34,417 nucleotides of DNA, from NCBI GenBank assembly GCA_947496345.1, contig CANMCL010000002.1:1-34417 (forward strand), given 5' to 3'. Under the pieces are notes generated by a model, which did not search any database, was not told the DNA's origin, and was given only the letters and a program-made list of their open reading frames with translations. Positions 8,686 through 15,343 of this stretch are shown piece by piece. Every line of letters starts with the position of its first letter. The stretch's first letter is position 1. The position numbers and the translations under genes are program-made. The stretch is from Actinomycetota bacterium (lineage in GTDB: Bacteria; Actinomycetota; Actinomycetes; Nanopelagicales; Nanopelagicaceae).

Positions 8686-10145
8686 AAGAAGAAGTCCCAC
8701 GCGATAACGATCTCTTTGAGGCGCTGCTCCGAGAAAGTGCGAGAGTAGCCGCTGATTTTGATGCCGATGAGAACGACTTCGAAGTTTCATCCCAGCCTGA
8801 GCTTGCAGAGCGCCATGCGCTACGTCGCGTCAAAGGTTTTTCAACCGAACTACAAGATATTTCCGATGCGGAGTATCGACAGTTACAACTTGAGCGGGTT
8901 GTACTAGTCGGAGTTTGGACTGAAGGTAGCGCAGAGATGGCTGAGAATTCACTTGCTGAATTAAAGGCTTTAGCAGAGACAGCAGGATCTGAAGTATTAG
9001 ATGGGCTTATTCAGCGTCGTGACAAACCTGATCCTGCTACATACATCGGATCTGGAAAAGTTATTGAGTTACGTCAGATAGTAGTTGCAACTGGAGCCGA
9101 TACTGTCATTTGCGATGGAGAACTTTCTCCTTCGCAGTTACGGCAATTAGAAGATAAGTTAAAGGTAAAGGTTGTAGACCGCACCGCTTTGATCCTCGAC
9201 ATATTTGCTCAGCACGCAAAGAGCAAAGAAGGCAAGGCCCAAGTTGAGTTGGCGCAGATCGCATACTTACTTCCAAGGCTGCGTGGTTGGGGTGACTCAC
9301 TTTCGCGCCAAGTTGGTGGACGCGCCGCAGGCGGTGCAGGTATCGGTGGACGTGGTCCAGGTGAGACCAAGATTGAAACTGATCGTCGCCGAATTCGCGA
9401 CAAGATGGCGAAACTGCGACGCGAGATCGCTGAGATGAAGGTATCTCGCGATACCAAACGGCAAGAGCGAAAACGTTTTAACATTCCATCGGTTGCCATT
9501 GCTGGATATACAAATGCAGGCAAGTCATCGCTATTAAATAAGTTAACTGATGCTGGCGTCTTGGTAGAAAATGCGCTCTTTGCAACACTTGACCCAACCG
9601 TGCGTAAATCTCAGACCTCTGAAGGTCGCGTTTATACGCTTTCAGATACCGTTGGGTTTGTGCGCCACCTGCCACACGAGTTAATTGATGCTTTTAAATC
9701 AACCCTTGAGGAAGTATCTGGCGCGGATCTCATAGTGCATGTCGTTGATGGATCGCACCCTGATCCCTTTGAACAGATTCGTGCCGTCCGCGAAGTAATC
9801 ACCGAAATTAGTGGTGGTGAAATTCCGGAAATAATTGCGATCAATAAGGTAGATGCGGCAGACCCGGATGTCGTCATGGAAATATTGCGTAAAGAGAAGA
9901 ATAGTTTTGCTTTCTCTGCAAGAACTGGTTTCGGTATAGAGGGCTTAGTTCGCGCGATAGAAAAATCGCTTCCACATCCAAATGTGGAGATAAATGCGCT
10001 GATTCCTTATGATCGTGGAGATCTTGTAAGCGCTGTTCACGAACGTGGTGAAATTCTCAGCGAAGAGTACGTGGAGACCGGAACGCAGATGAGAGCCTTG
10101 GTGGACGGTGGCCTCGCAAAAGCTATTGAGGATGCACTCATATAA
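8682..10145 (+). CDS. hflX: GTPase HflX
   Basis: HflX is a ribosome-binding GTPase that splits stalled or stressed 70S ribosomes. The N-terminal HflX domain has VLVGVWTEG and the glycine-rich linker QVGGRAAGGAGIGGRGPGE. The G domain follows with GYTNAGKSSL (from G275), DTVGFVRHLP, INKVD and FSARTG; the protein has 487 residues. The ATG start overlaps the dapF stop and has an AGGA Shine-Dalgarno 4 nt upstream. It is the last gene of the operon. TATAAT overlaps its stop codon (10141-10146), but no -35 is obvious. Confidence 0.96.
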   Translation: MKEEVPRDNDLFEALLRESARVAADFDADENDFEVSSQPELAERHALRRVKGFSTELQDISDAEYRQLQLERVVLVGVWTEGSAEMAENSLAELKALAETAGSEVLDGLIQRRDKPDPATYIGSGKVIELRQIVVATGADTVICDGELSPSQLRQLEDKLKVKVVDRTALILDIFAQHAKSKEGKAQVELAQIAYLLPRLRGWGDSLSRQVGGRAAGGAGIGGRGPGETKIETDRRRIRDKMAKLRREIAEMKVSRDTKRQERKRFNIPSVAIAGYTNAGKSSLLNKLTDAGVLVENALFATLDPTVRKSQTSEGRVYTLSDTVGFVRHLPHELIDAFKSTLEEVSGADLIVHVVDGSHPDPFEQIRAVREVITEISGGEIPEIIAINKVDAADPDVVMEILRKEKNSFAFSARTGFGIEGLVRAIEKSLPHPNVEINALIPYDRGDLVSAVHERGEILSEEYVETGTQMRALVDGGLAKAIEDALI

Positions 10146-10253
10146 TCTGAGATAGCCCTTATATGCTTAAAAAAGCGGGAATATATGCGACACGCCGTTG
10201 GTTGTAAGGGGTAATAAGGAATAAGTGCGCGAGTATGCGCCCGTATACGAAGA

Positions 10254-10267
10254 TTCTCATTTGAGAA
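10254..10267 (+). promoter_or_regulatory. inverted repeat and promoter region upstream of DUF4193 gene
   Basis: TTCTCA-TT-TGAGAA is a perfect 6-bp inverted repeat about 34 bp before the DUF4193 GTG, just upstream of a possible -10 TAAGTT (10274-10279). It is a candidate operator covering the -35 region. The surrounding 155-bp gap after hflX holds no other feature I can support. Confidence 0.35.
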
Positions 10268-10300
10268 CTCTATTAAGTTTATGGAAGGCAGGTGAGAGCA

Positions 10301-10597
10301 GTGGCAACAGATTACGACACCCCCCGAAAAACGGATGAGGAACTCCATGAGGAGTCGCTAGAAGAACTCAAAGCCAAGCGAGTTGATGCTCAATCCGGTC
10401 AGATTGATGTCGATGAAGCCGAAGCGGCTGAAAATCTTGAACTACCTGGTGCAGATTTATCTGGGGAAGAACTCGCAGTTCGTGTAGTTCCAAAGCAAGT
10501 CGACGAATTTACTTGCTCTCGTTGTTTCTTGGTGCATCACATAACACAACTCGCTAAAGGCGAGGGCGCTAAAGCAGTATGTAAAGAGTGCAGCTAA
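10301..10597 (+). CDS. DUF4193 family protein with C-terminal zinc-ribbon-like cysteines
   Basis: A conserved actinobacterial protein of unknown function. The start GTG 10301 gives MATDYDTPRKTDEE, the typical family N-terminus, with GGTGAG as Shine-Dalgarno at about -10. An in-frame GTG at 10292 is the alternative. The N-terminal two thirds are strongly acidic. The family signature LPGADLSGEELAVRVVPKQ is followed by TCSRCFLVHH and, near the end, CKEC. These two CxxC pairs, 22 residues apart, look like a zinc ribbon. The 98-residue protein lies in the conserved DUF4193-DUF3093-dut neighbourhood. A nucleic-acid or RNA-polymerase role is only a guess from its shape. Confidence 0.88.
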   Translation: MATDYDTPRKTDEELHEESLEELKAKRVDAQSGQIDVDEAEAAENLELPGADLSGEELAVRVVPKQVDEFTCSRCFLVHHITQLAKGEGAKAVCKECS

Positions 10598-10603
10598 AAA
10601 GTT

Positions 10604-11038
10604 TTATGATTTATCTAGCAACGCGGCGATATTTTCGCCGCGTTTGCTCGTTATAAGCCAATATGGGGTTGGGTCTCGTGGGTCGATAACTTCGATTTTT
10701 ATCCCAGTAGGAGTCCAGAATTTAATCGCAAGATAGGCGGCAGGGTCTGCATCACGGGTGCGCAACAGTCGCATCGCCTCTGAATCTAGAATCGTTACCT
10801 TACCTAGATATTTGGTTTCTATATGAGCGCGATCAATACGCAACTCATTACCGTCTAATGTAATTGTTGAACGCATCGCAAAGGCGATGTAGATAATTGC
10901 GATAGTGGCAGTGATAAAGGTAATTAGAGCGACAGTGTTGTTAAATGCCGCCCAGATCGCTATAACAAGTGATAAAAATAGAAAATAAATGAAGGCGAGC
11001 ACCCAGATAGGCGGGCGGAGGACTTCTTTGAATATCAC
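10604..11038 (-). CDS. DUF3093 family membrane protein
   Basis: A conserved actinobacterial protein of unknown function with 144 residues. It starts at GTG as MIFKEVLRPPIWVL, followed by two hydrophobic segments (about 12-32 and 36-54) that should span the membrane. The soluble C-terminal part contains LDGNELRIDRAHI, DADPAAYLAIKFWTPTGIKI and DPRDPTPYWLITSKRG, which match DUF3093. The GTG is preceded by TAGACT at 6 nt, predicting a leaderless transcript. Its last codons contain a perfect 10-bp hairpin that may terminate the convergent DUF4193 gene, whose stop is 6 bp away. Confidence 0.85.
   Translation of the reverse strand: MIFKEVLRPPIWVLAFIYFLFLSLVIAIWAAFNNTVALITFITATIAIIYIAFAMRSTITLDGNELRIDRAHIETKYLGKVTILDSEAMRLLRTRDADPAAYLAIKFWTPTGIKIEVIDPRDPTPYWLITSKRGENIAALLDKS
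10618..10647 (+). terminator. strong hairpin inside the 3' end of the DUF3093 gene
   Basis: AACGCGGCGA (10620-10629) pairs perfectly with TCGCCGCGTT (10635-10644) around TATTT. GC/GC outside can extend the stem with one bulged T. It begins about 20 bp after the DUF4193 stop, and TTTGCTCGTT follows on the plus strand. It lies in codons of the convergent DUF3093 gene, so one sequence serves as coding region and probable plus-strand terminator. Confidence 0.6.
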
Positions 11039-11044
11039 TATTGG

Positions 11045-11050
11045 AGTCTA
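11045..11050 (-). promoter_or_regulatory. -10 hexamer TAGACT of the DUF3093 gene
   Basis: On the minus strand TAGACT is followed by 6 nt and the GTG at 11038, which predicts leaderless initiation on GTG. It is back to back with the thioesterase promoter, only 31 bp separating the two start codons. Confidence 0.6.
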
Positions 11051-11057
11051 GATGAAG

Positions 11058-11063
11058 TAAAGT
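11058..11063 (+). promoter_or_regulatory. -10 hexamer TAAAGT of the thioesterase-dut-DUF3159 operon
   Basis: TAAAGT lies 6 nt before ATG 11070, in the 31-bp divergent gap with the DUF3093 gene. There is no Shine-Dalgarno. Confidence 0.6.
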
Positions 11064-11069
11064 GCGCAT

Positions 11070-11654
11070 ATGAGTCGCGTGGCGAGTACGACCCCTCCAG
11101 AAGGCGCAATAATCCCTGAGCGCCATGCCAAAGCACCCGAAATCGGCACCAAGATTCCATCGCACTTCGGACACTGTTTTGGGTGCGGTGAATTACATCC
11201 AACTGGTCTTCATCTTGTTGCTAAAGCTGGAGCTGGCGCAGATTTAACTGCGGAATTCACTGTCACAGAAAATCATCAAGGCGCACCAGGATTGGCGCAC
11301 GGAGGACTTCTATCTCTGGCATTCGATGAAGCGCTCGGAAAGTTAATGTGGCTGATTCGCTCACCTGCAGTAACAGCGCGTTTAGAAACAGATTTTCTTA
11401 AACCCGTTCCAATGGGAACTACGTTGCACATAACTGCGCGAATAACGGGGCAAGTGAATCGTAAGGTTTATACCGAAGCGGAGGGGCGTCTCGGCGGAGC
11501 TGATGGAGATATCGCAGTCAGGGCAGCAGCGCTTTTCGTAATTGTTCCTATGTCGCATTTCTTGGAGAATGCCCCAAAAGAATATCTCGAACATATCGCC
11601 AAGACTCCTGAGATATTAGCTTTTGTCGACCCAGAATTTGAGATAAATCCATAA
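11070..11654 (+). CDS. PaaI-family hotdog thioesterase
   Basis: A hotdog-fold protein of the 4HBT/PaaI type, which hydrolyses acyl- or aroyl-CoA thioesters. The motif HFGHCFGCGELHPTGLHL (about 31-48) is seen in actinobacterial members of this group. The core is NHQGAPGLAHGGLLSLAFDEALGKLMW, where HGG and the following acidic residue form the active site. The second half, VTARLETDFLKPVPMGTTLHI, is the usual hotdog helix-strand continuation. It has 194 residues; the N-terminal 30 are not conserved-looking. Its stop overlaps the dut ATG (TAATG). The true acyl substrate is unknown. Confidence 0.85.
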   Translation: MSRVASTTPPEGAIIPERHAKAPEIGTKIPSHFGHCFGCGELHPTGLHLVAKAGAGADLTAEFTVTENHQGAPGLAHGGLLSLAFDEALGKLMWLIRSPAVTARLETDFLKPVPMGTTLHITARITGQVNRKVYTEAEGRLGGADGDIAVRAAALFVIVPMSHFLENAPKEYLEHIAKTPEILAFVDPEFEINP

Positions 11655-12091
11655 TGGGCGTAAAAGTTTTAGTTACACGTTTAGATAAAGATCTACCTCT
11701 TCCCAACTACGCGAAAGGGGGAGATGCCGGAGCTGATCTGGTCTCACGCGTAGATGTGACTTTAGCACCGGGTGAACGTCAATTGGTCCCAACAGGTATT
11801 TCTATTGCGCTACCAGATGGTTACGTCGCACTAGTTCATCCAAGATCTGGGCTGGCGATAAAGCATGGCGTCACAATGGTCAATGCGCCAGGAACAGTTG
11901 ACGCAGGCTATCGAGGAGAACTGCAAGTAATCTTAATTAATCACGATCAGAAAGAGAGCGTTTCCTTTAAGCGCGGTGATCGCATCGCACAGCTAGTAAT
12001 TCAACAAGTTGAACGTGCTGAATTTATTGAAGTTGAATCTCTGCCTGGTTCAGGTCGTGGCACTGGCGGATTTGGATCTACGGGGCGTTGA
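11654..12091 (+). CDS. dut: dUTP diphosphatase
   Basis: Trimeric dUTPase, which hydrolyses dUTP to dUMP and pyrophosphate, keeping uracil out of DNA and feeding dTMP synthesis. The conserved motifs appear in order: GDAGADL (motif 1), HPRSGLAIKHG (motif 2), GTVDAGYRGEL (motif 3), RGDRIAQLVI (motif 4) and the P-loop-like GRGTGGFGSTGR (motif 5) at the C-terminus. At 145 residues it is full length. It is coupled to the thioesterase gene by a 1-bp overlap and to the DUF3159 gene by TGATG. Confidence 0.97.
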   Translation: MGVKVLVTRLDKDLPLPNYAKGGDAGADLVSRVDVTLAPGERQLVPTGISIALPDGYVALVHPRSGLAIKHGVTMVNAPGTVDAGYRGELQVILINHDQKESVSFKRGDRIAQLVIQQVERAEFIEVESLPGSGRGTGGFGSTGR

Positions 12092-12726
12092 TGAGCAACT
12101 TACCAATTGATTCAAATGGATCAGATAAAGCGAAAGTTCTTGCTGCCTTCGGTGGCAAGAAAGGACTGATTGATTCAGGAATTCCATCGATTGTCTTTCT
12201 CGTTGTATTTAACGTGGCAGATGATCTTCGCCGGGCGCTGATTGCTTCACTCATAGTCTCGGCAACTTTAACCATTATTCGATTAGCCAAGCGCGACACG
12301 ATTCAGCACGCAATTTCAGGGTTAATCGGTTCATTGATTTGCGCTTGGTTTGCTAATCGCACCGGCAATGCGAGTGATCTATATATTCCAAAGTTACTTA
12401 CAAATCTGGGCTACGGCAGCGTTTACTTAATTGCCAATTTGGCCGGATGGCCAATACTCGGTCTCTTGCTAGGACCAATCCTTGGCGAGAATTTATCATG
12501 GCGTAAAGATCCCGAACGAGCTCGAGCTTATAAACGAGCAAGTTGGCTCTGGGTGGCCATGTTCTTCACACGTATTGCAGTTCAGTATCCGATTTATCGC
12601 AGCGGCAACGTCAACTTGCTCGGAACTGTAAATCTGGCGATGGGATATCCACTCTTTCTGGCAACTGCATATGGTTCATGGATGATTTTAAAGAGCGTGC
12701 CGACAACAAAGATTAAAGAAAGCTAA
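12091..12726 (+). CDS. DUF3159 family integral membrane protein
   Basis: A conserved actinobacterial membrane protein of unknown function. Start ATG 12091 (MSNLPIDSNG) overlaps the dut stop; a TTG one codon earlier is also in frame. The 211 residues contain about five hydrophobic segments, with family motifs GGKKGLIDSGIPSIVFLVVF and GPILGENLSWRKDPERARAY. DUF3159 genes commonly sit between dut and trkA in this phylum, as here. It ends overlapping the convergent trkA gene by 4 bp, leaving no room for a separate terminator. Confidence 0.85.
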   Translation: MSNLPIDSNGSDKAKVLAAFGGKKGLIDSGIPSIVFLVVFNVADDLRRALIASLIVSATLTIIRLAKRDTIQHAISGLIGSLICAWFANRTGNASDLYIPKLLTNLGYGSVYLIANLAGWPILGLLLGPILGENLSWRKDPERARAYKRASWLWVAMFFTRIAVQYPIYRSGNVNLLGTVNLAMGYPLFLATAYGSWMILKSVPTTKIKES

Positions 12727-13382
12727 ATAGCAATAAAGCAAGACTTAATTAAGCCTTCAGCGGTAGCAGATGCCACAAATAGCAATTCATCTCCCGCGCT
12801 GAACACATCAGTTGGCGTTGGTGTGATCACGCGACCATCGCGAACGATTGCGGCAAGTGATGCATCATCCGGAAGTTCAATCTCTTCTACTGTTTTTCCG
12901 ATGCAACTTGAAGAATCTGGAAGAGTTAACTCGACCAGATTGGCTTGGCCCTTTCGGAAAGAGAAGAGACGCACGACATCGCCAACGCTAACCGCTTCTT
13001 CCACAAGGGCAGAGATAATTCTTGGAGTCGATACAGCAACATCAACGCCCCACGATGAATCAAAGAGCCATTCATTTTTAGGATGATTGATACGAGCGAC
13101 TACCCGCGGAACTCCATATTCGGTTTTGGCGAGTAAGGAAGTGACTAGGTTGACTTTGTCATCACCGGTTGCGGCAACCAAGACTTGGCAATTATTTAGA
13201 ACCGCTTTATCAAGGGCGGTAATTTCGCAAGCATCGGCCATTAACCATTCCGCATCCGGTACCGATTCCATTTTTAGCGCCTTCGGATCACGATCAATTA
13301 GCAGAACTTGATGGCCGTTATCTAGAAGTTCGCGCGCAATCGCGCGACCCACATTTCCGGCGCCGGCGATAGCAATTCTCAT
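12723..13382 (-). CDS. trkA: TrkA-family potassium uptake regulatory protein (second of pair)
   Basis: A cytosolic ring-forming subunit of Trk/Ktr-like potassium transport. The RCK N domain is a Rossmann fold with IAGAGNVGRAIARELLDNGHQ (G8 onwards) and the acidic strand end LLIDRD. The RCK C domain follows (about 135-219), with FSAGDELLFVA near the end. It has 219 residues. The start overlaps the stop of the other trkA by 4 bp, so they are one operon. No channel or permease gene is adjacent, although one commonly is in relatives. Confidence 0.9.
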   Translation of the reverse strand: MRIAIAGAGNVGRAIARELLDNGHQVLLIDRDPKALKMESVPDAEWLMADACEITALDKAVLNNCQVLVAATGDDKVNLVTSLLAKTEYGVPRVVARINHPKNEWLFDSSWGVDVAVSTPRIISALVEEAVSVGDVVRLFSFRKGQANLVELTLPDSSSCIGKTVEEIELPDDASLAAIVRDGRVITPTPTDVFSAGDELLFVASATAEGLIKSCFIAI

Positions 13383-14044
13383 GAATGATCACCTGGAGAA
13401 AGAGCGAGAATTTGCTCCACTTTGCTTAACTCTGAATCGCGGACCGTAACGTGCAGCAGGTCGCCTTCTTGCAGAACTGAATGTCCATCTGGAATAAGAC
13501 CTTCACCTAAACGGGTAATAAATGCCACTCGAGCGCCAGTTGCCTCCTCGAGTTCAGTAATTGCCATTCCGAACCAATCTTTATGTGGGTGCATCTCGCA
13601 GAGTTGAACCGCACCGCTGGCATCACGCCATTCAGAACGTGATCCTTCTGGAACCAAACGACGCAAGATTTGATCAGTTGCCCAAATGACTGTTGCCACA
13701 GTAGGAATTCCTAAACGCTGGTAAATTTCCGCGCGTCCTGGATCATAAATTCGCGCGACAACATTGTCGACACCGTAAGTCTCGCGCGCCACACGCGCTG
13801 CCAAAATATTTGAGTTATCTCCGTTACTGACTGCGGCAAATGCATCTGCGGTTTCAATTCCGGCTTCCAGCAAGGTATCTCGATCAAATCCAACGCCTGA
13901 AACAGTGCGACCCTTGAAGTTTGGACCTAAACGACGGAACGCTTCTCGGGATTGATCGATAATTGCAACAGAATGTCCAGCAGCTTCGAGTTCGGTGGCC
14001 AGAGAAGAACCAACTCGACCGCATCCCATAATCACGACGTGCAC
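13379..14044 (-). CDS. trkA: TrkA-family potassium uptake regulatory protein (first of pair)
   Basis: A second TrkA-type RCK protein, probably forming a hetero-oligomer with its downstream partner to gate a potassium transporter by NAD(H) or ATP/ADP binding. MHVVIMGCGRVGSSLATELE is the Rossmann glycine-rich motif, with VAIID at the strand end and SNGDNSNILAARVARETYG in the RCK N domain. The RCK C domain runs about 140-221. The GTG start has TAAGTT 7 nt upstream and no Shine-Dalgarno, so it is likely leaderless. It is divergent from the RNA methyltransferase gene with a 32-bp gap. Confidence 0.9.
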   Translation of the reverse strand: MHVVIMGCGRVGSSLATELEAAGHSVAIIDQSREAFRRLGPNFKGRTVSGVGFDRDTLLEAGIETADAFAAVSNGDNSNILAARVARETYGVDNVVARIYDPGRAEIYQRLGIPTVATVIWATDQILRRLVPEGSRSEWRDASGAVQLCEMHPHKDWFGMAITELEEATGARVAFITRLGEGLIPDGHSVLQEGDLLHVTVRDSELSKVEQILALSPGDHS

Positions 14045-14051
14045 AAGGTTT

Positions 14052-14057
14052 AACTTA
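14052..14057 (-). promoter_or_regulatory. -10 hexamer TAAGTT of the trkA pair
   Basis: On the minus strand TAAGTT is followed by 7 nt and the GTG at 14044. It shares the 32-bp divergent gap with the methyltransferase promoter. Confidence 0.5.
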
Positions 14058-14063
14058 CACCCT

Positions 14064-14069
14064 TATTCT
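14064..14069 (+). promoter_or_regulatory. -10 hexamer TATTCT of the RNA methyltransferase gene
   Basis: TATTCT lies 7 nt before ATG 14077 without a Shine-Dalgarno. It predicts leaderless initiation. Confidence 0.5.
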
Positions 14070-14076
14070 TATCTTT

Positions 14077-15315
14077 ATGACACCTAATGGGGCTAGCGAG
14101 CGAGATTCCGCAGAACGCGTTGCGTTGGCGGTGGGGGATCGCTTTATCACGACCATTGAGAAAGTCGCTCACGGCGGTCACTTCATCGCTCGCCACCTTG
14201 GCGCAGTGATTTTTGTAAGACATGCAATTCCTGGCGAGGAAGTTGAAATCGAAATAACGGGCACCGGAAGTTCATTTAATCGCGCCGATGTTGTAAAGGT
14301 TATAACTCCATCTGCGGATCGAGTAAGTGCGCCTTGCCAATTTGCGCACCGCGCAGGTTGTGGCGGATGCGACTTCCAACATATTTCACTCGAGCGACAA
14401 CGCCAATTGAAGAGTGAGGTCATTGCCGAGCAATTTGCACGTATCGCAAAACGTGAGATGCAAGTAGATGTAGAAGAAGTAGGCGCTCCGCTGGGATACC
14501 GAACACGTTTCAACGCTGTGACTACTCGTAATGGAGATCTCGGTTTTAAGCAGGCCAGAAGCAATAAAGTCATTCCGGTAAGTGATTGTCGAATCTTGCA
14601 ACCGGAAGTTAAATACCAAGAATTAAGCTCGCGTAAATGGAAGGGCGATTTGCGCGTTGAGGTCTCGCTATCTTCAGCAGGCGAGCGAACTATCGCAACT
14701 GGTTACACCCGCGATGAAACTCCAGTTCGTAGCAGTGAAGGACCAGATATCGGCCAATACTCAATAAATGGATTTGATCTAGAAGTTTCGCAACGCTCTT
14801 TTTGGCAGAGCCATAAATTAGCGCCCACGGTGCTGACTAAAGTTGTCAGAGAATTTGCAGAACTGCAAGCGGGAGATCGAGTACTAGATCTTTATGGGGG
14901 AGTCGGGCTCTTCACTTCACAATTTTTAGAAAAAGTGGGCGAAGCTGGGCAGATCGATTTAGTTGAGGGCAGCAAGAGCGCGACGGCGGATGCAATGCGA
15001 AATTTTGCGGAGTATAAAAATGTGAAGGTGCACACAGGTGATGTTGCAAAATTACTGCCTGGATTTAGTCAGTGCGATGTAATTGTTTTAGATCCACCGC
15101 GGGAAGGTGCCGGAAAGGAAGTGGTCCAGGCTATGGCCGTACTTAAGCCACGTGCGATTGTCTATGTCGCTTGTGATCCAGCAGCGCTTGCTCGTGACAC
15201 TACATATTTAAGTGAAGCCGGTTATGAAATCTCCAAAATCCGCGCCTTCGACCTGTTTCCCATGACACACCACATTGAAACTGTTGCGCTATTTGGTCGA
15301 TTTAAGGTATCTTGA
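14077..15315 (+). CDS. class I SAM-dependent RNA methyltransferase (TrmA/RlmC/RlmD family, TRAM domain)
   Basis: A predicted uracil-5 methyltransferase of rRNA or tRNA. The N-terminal TRAM domain (about 18-78) is followed by a 4Fe-4S cluster site: C87, C95 and C98 (CQFAHRAGCGGC) plus C172 (VSDCRI). The methyltransferase domain has DLYGGVGLF (SAM binding), VIVLDPPREGAG and the catalytic cysteine C366 in YVACDPAALARD. At 412 residues it is full length. The family fold is clear, but whether it modifies 23S rRNA (as RlmD or RlmC) or tRNA cannot be told. An 18-bp palindrome overlaps its stop codon. Confidence 0.92.
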   Translation: MTPNGASERDSAERVALAVGDRFITTIEKVAHGGHFIARHLGAVIFVRHAIPGEEVEIEITGTGSSFNRADVVKVITPSADRVSAPCQFAHRAGCGGCDFQHISLERQRQLKSEVIAEQFARIAKREMQVDVEEVGAPLGYRTRFNAVTTRNGDLGFKQARSNKVIPVSDCRILQPEVKYQELSSRKWKGDLRVEVSLSSAGERTIATGYTRDETPVRSSEGPDIGQYSINGFDLEVSQRSFWQSHKLAPTVLTKVVREFAELQAGDRVLDLYGGVGLFTSQFLEKVGEAGQIDLVEGSKSATADAMRNFAEYKNVKVHTGDVAKLLPGFSQCDVIVLDPPREGAGKEVVQAMAVLKPRAIVYVACDPAALARDTTYLSEAGYEISKIRAFDLFPMTHHIETVALFGRFKVS

Positions 15316-15325
15316 CGTCAAGATA
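15308..15325 (+). promoter_or_regulatory. 18-bp perfect palindrome upstream of aconitase gene
   Basis: TATCTTGACGTCAAGATA is a perfect palindrome centred 27 bp before the aconitase ATG, overlapping the methyltransferase stop. Its length and symmetry suit a dimeric regulator controlling acn. A 7-bp stem with ACGT loop in RNA is the alternative. The regulator cannot be named from the sequence. Confidence 0.6.
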
Positions 15326-15343
15326 AATTAGTTAAGGATGTAT

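Noticed and set aside
10141..10146. Perfect TATAAT at the end of hflX as a promoter
   Set aside because: No -35 or extended -10 accompanies it, and it lies about 155 bp before the next gene; an unannotated small RNA from here cannot be supported.
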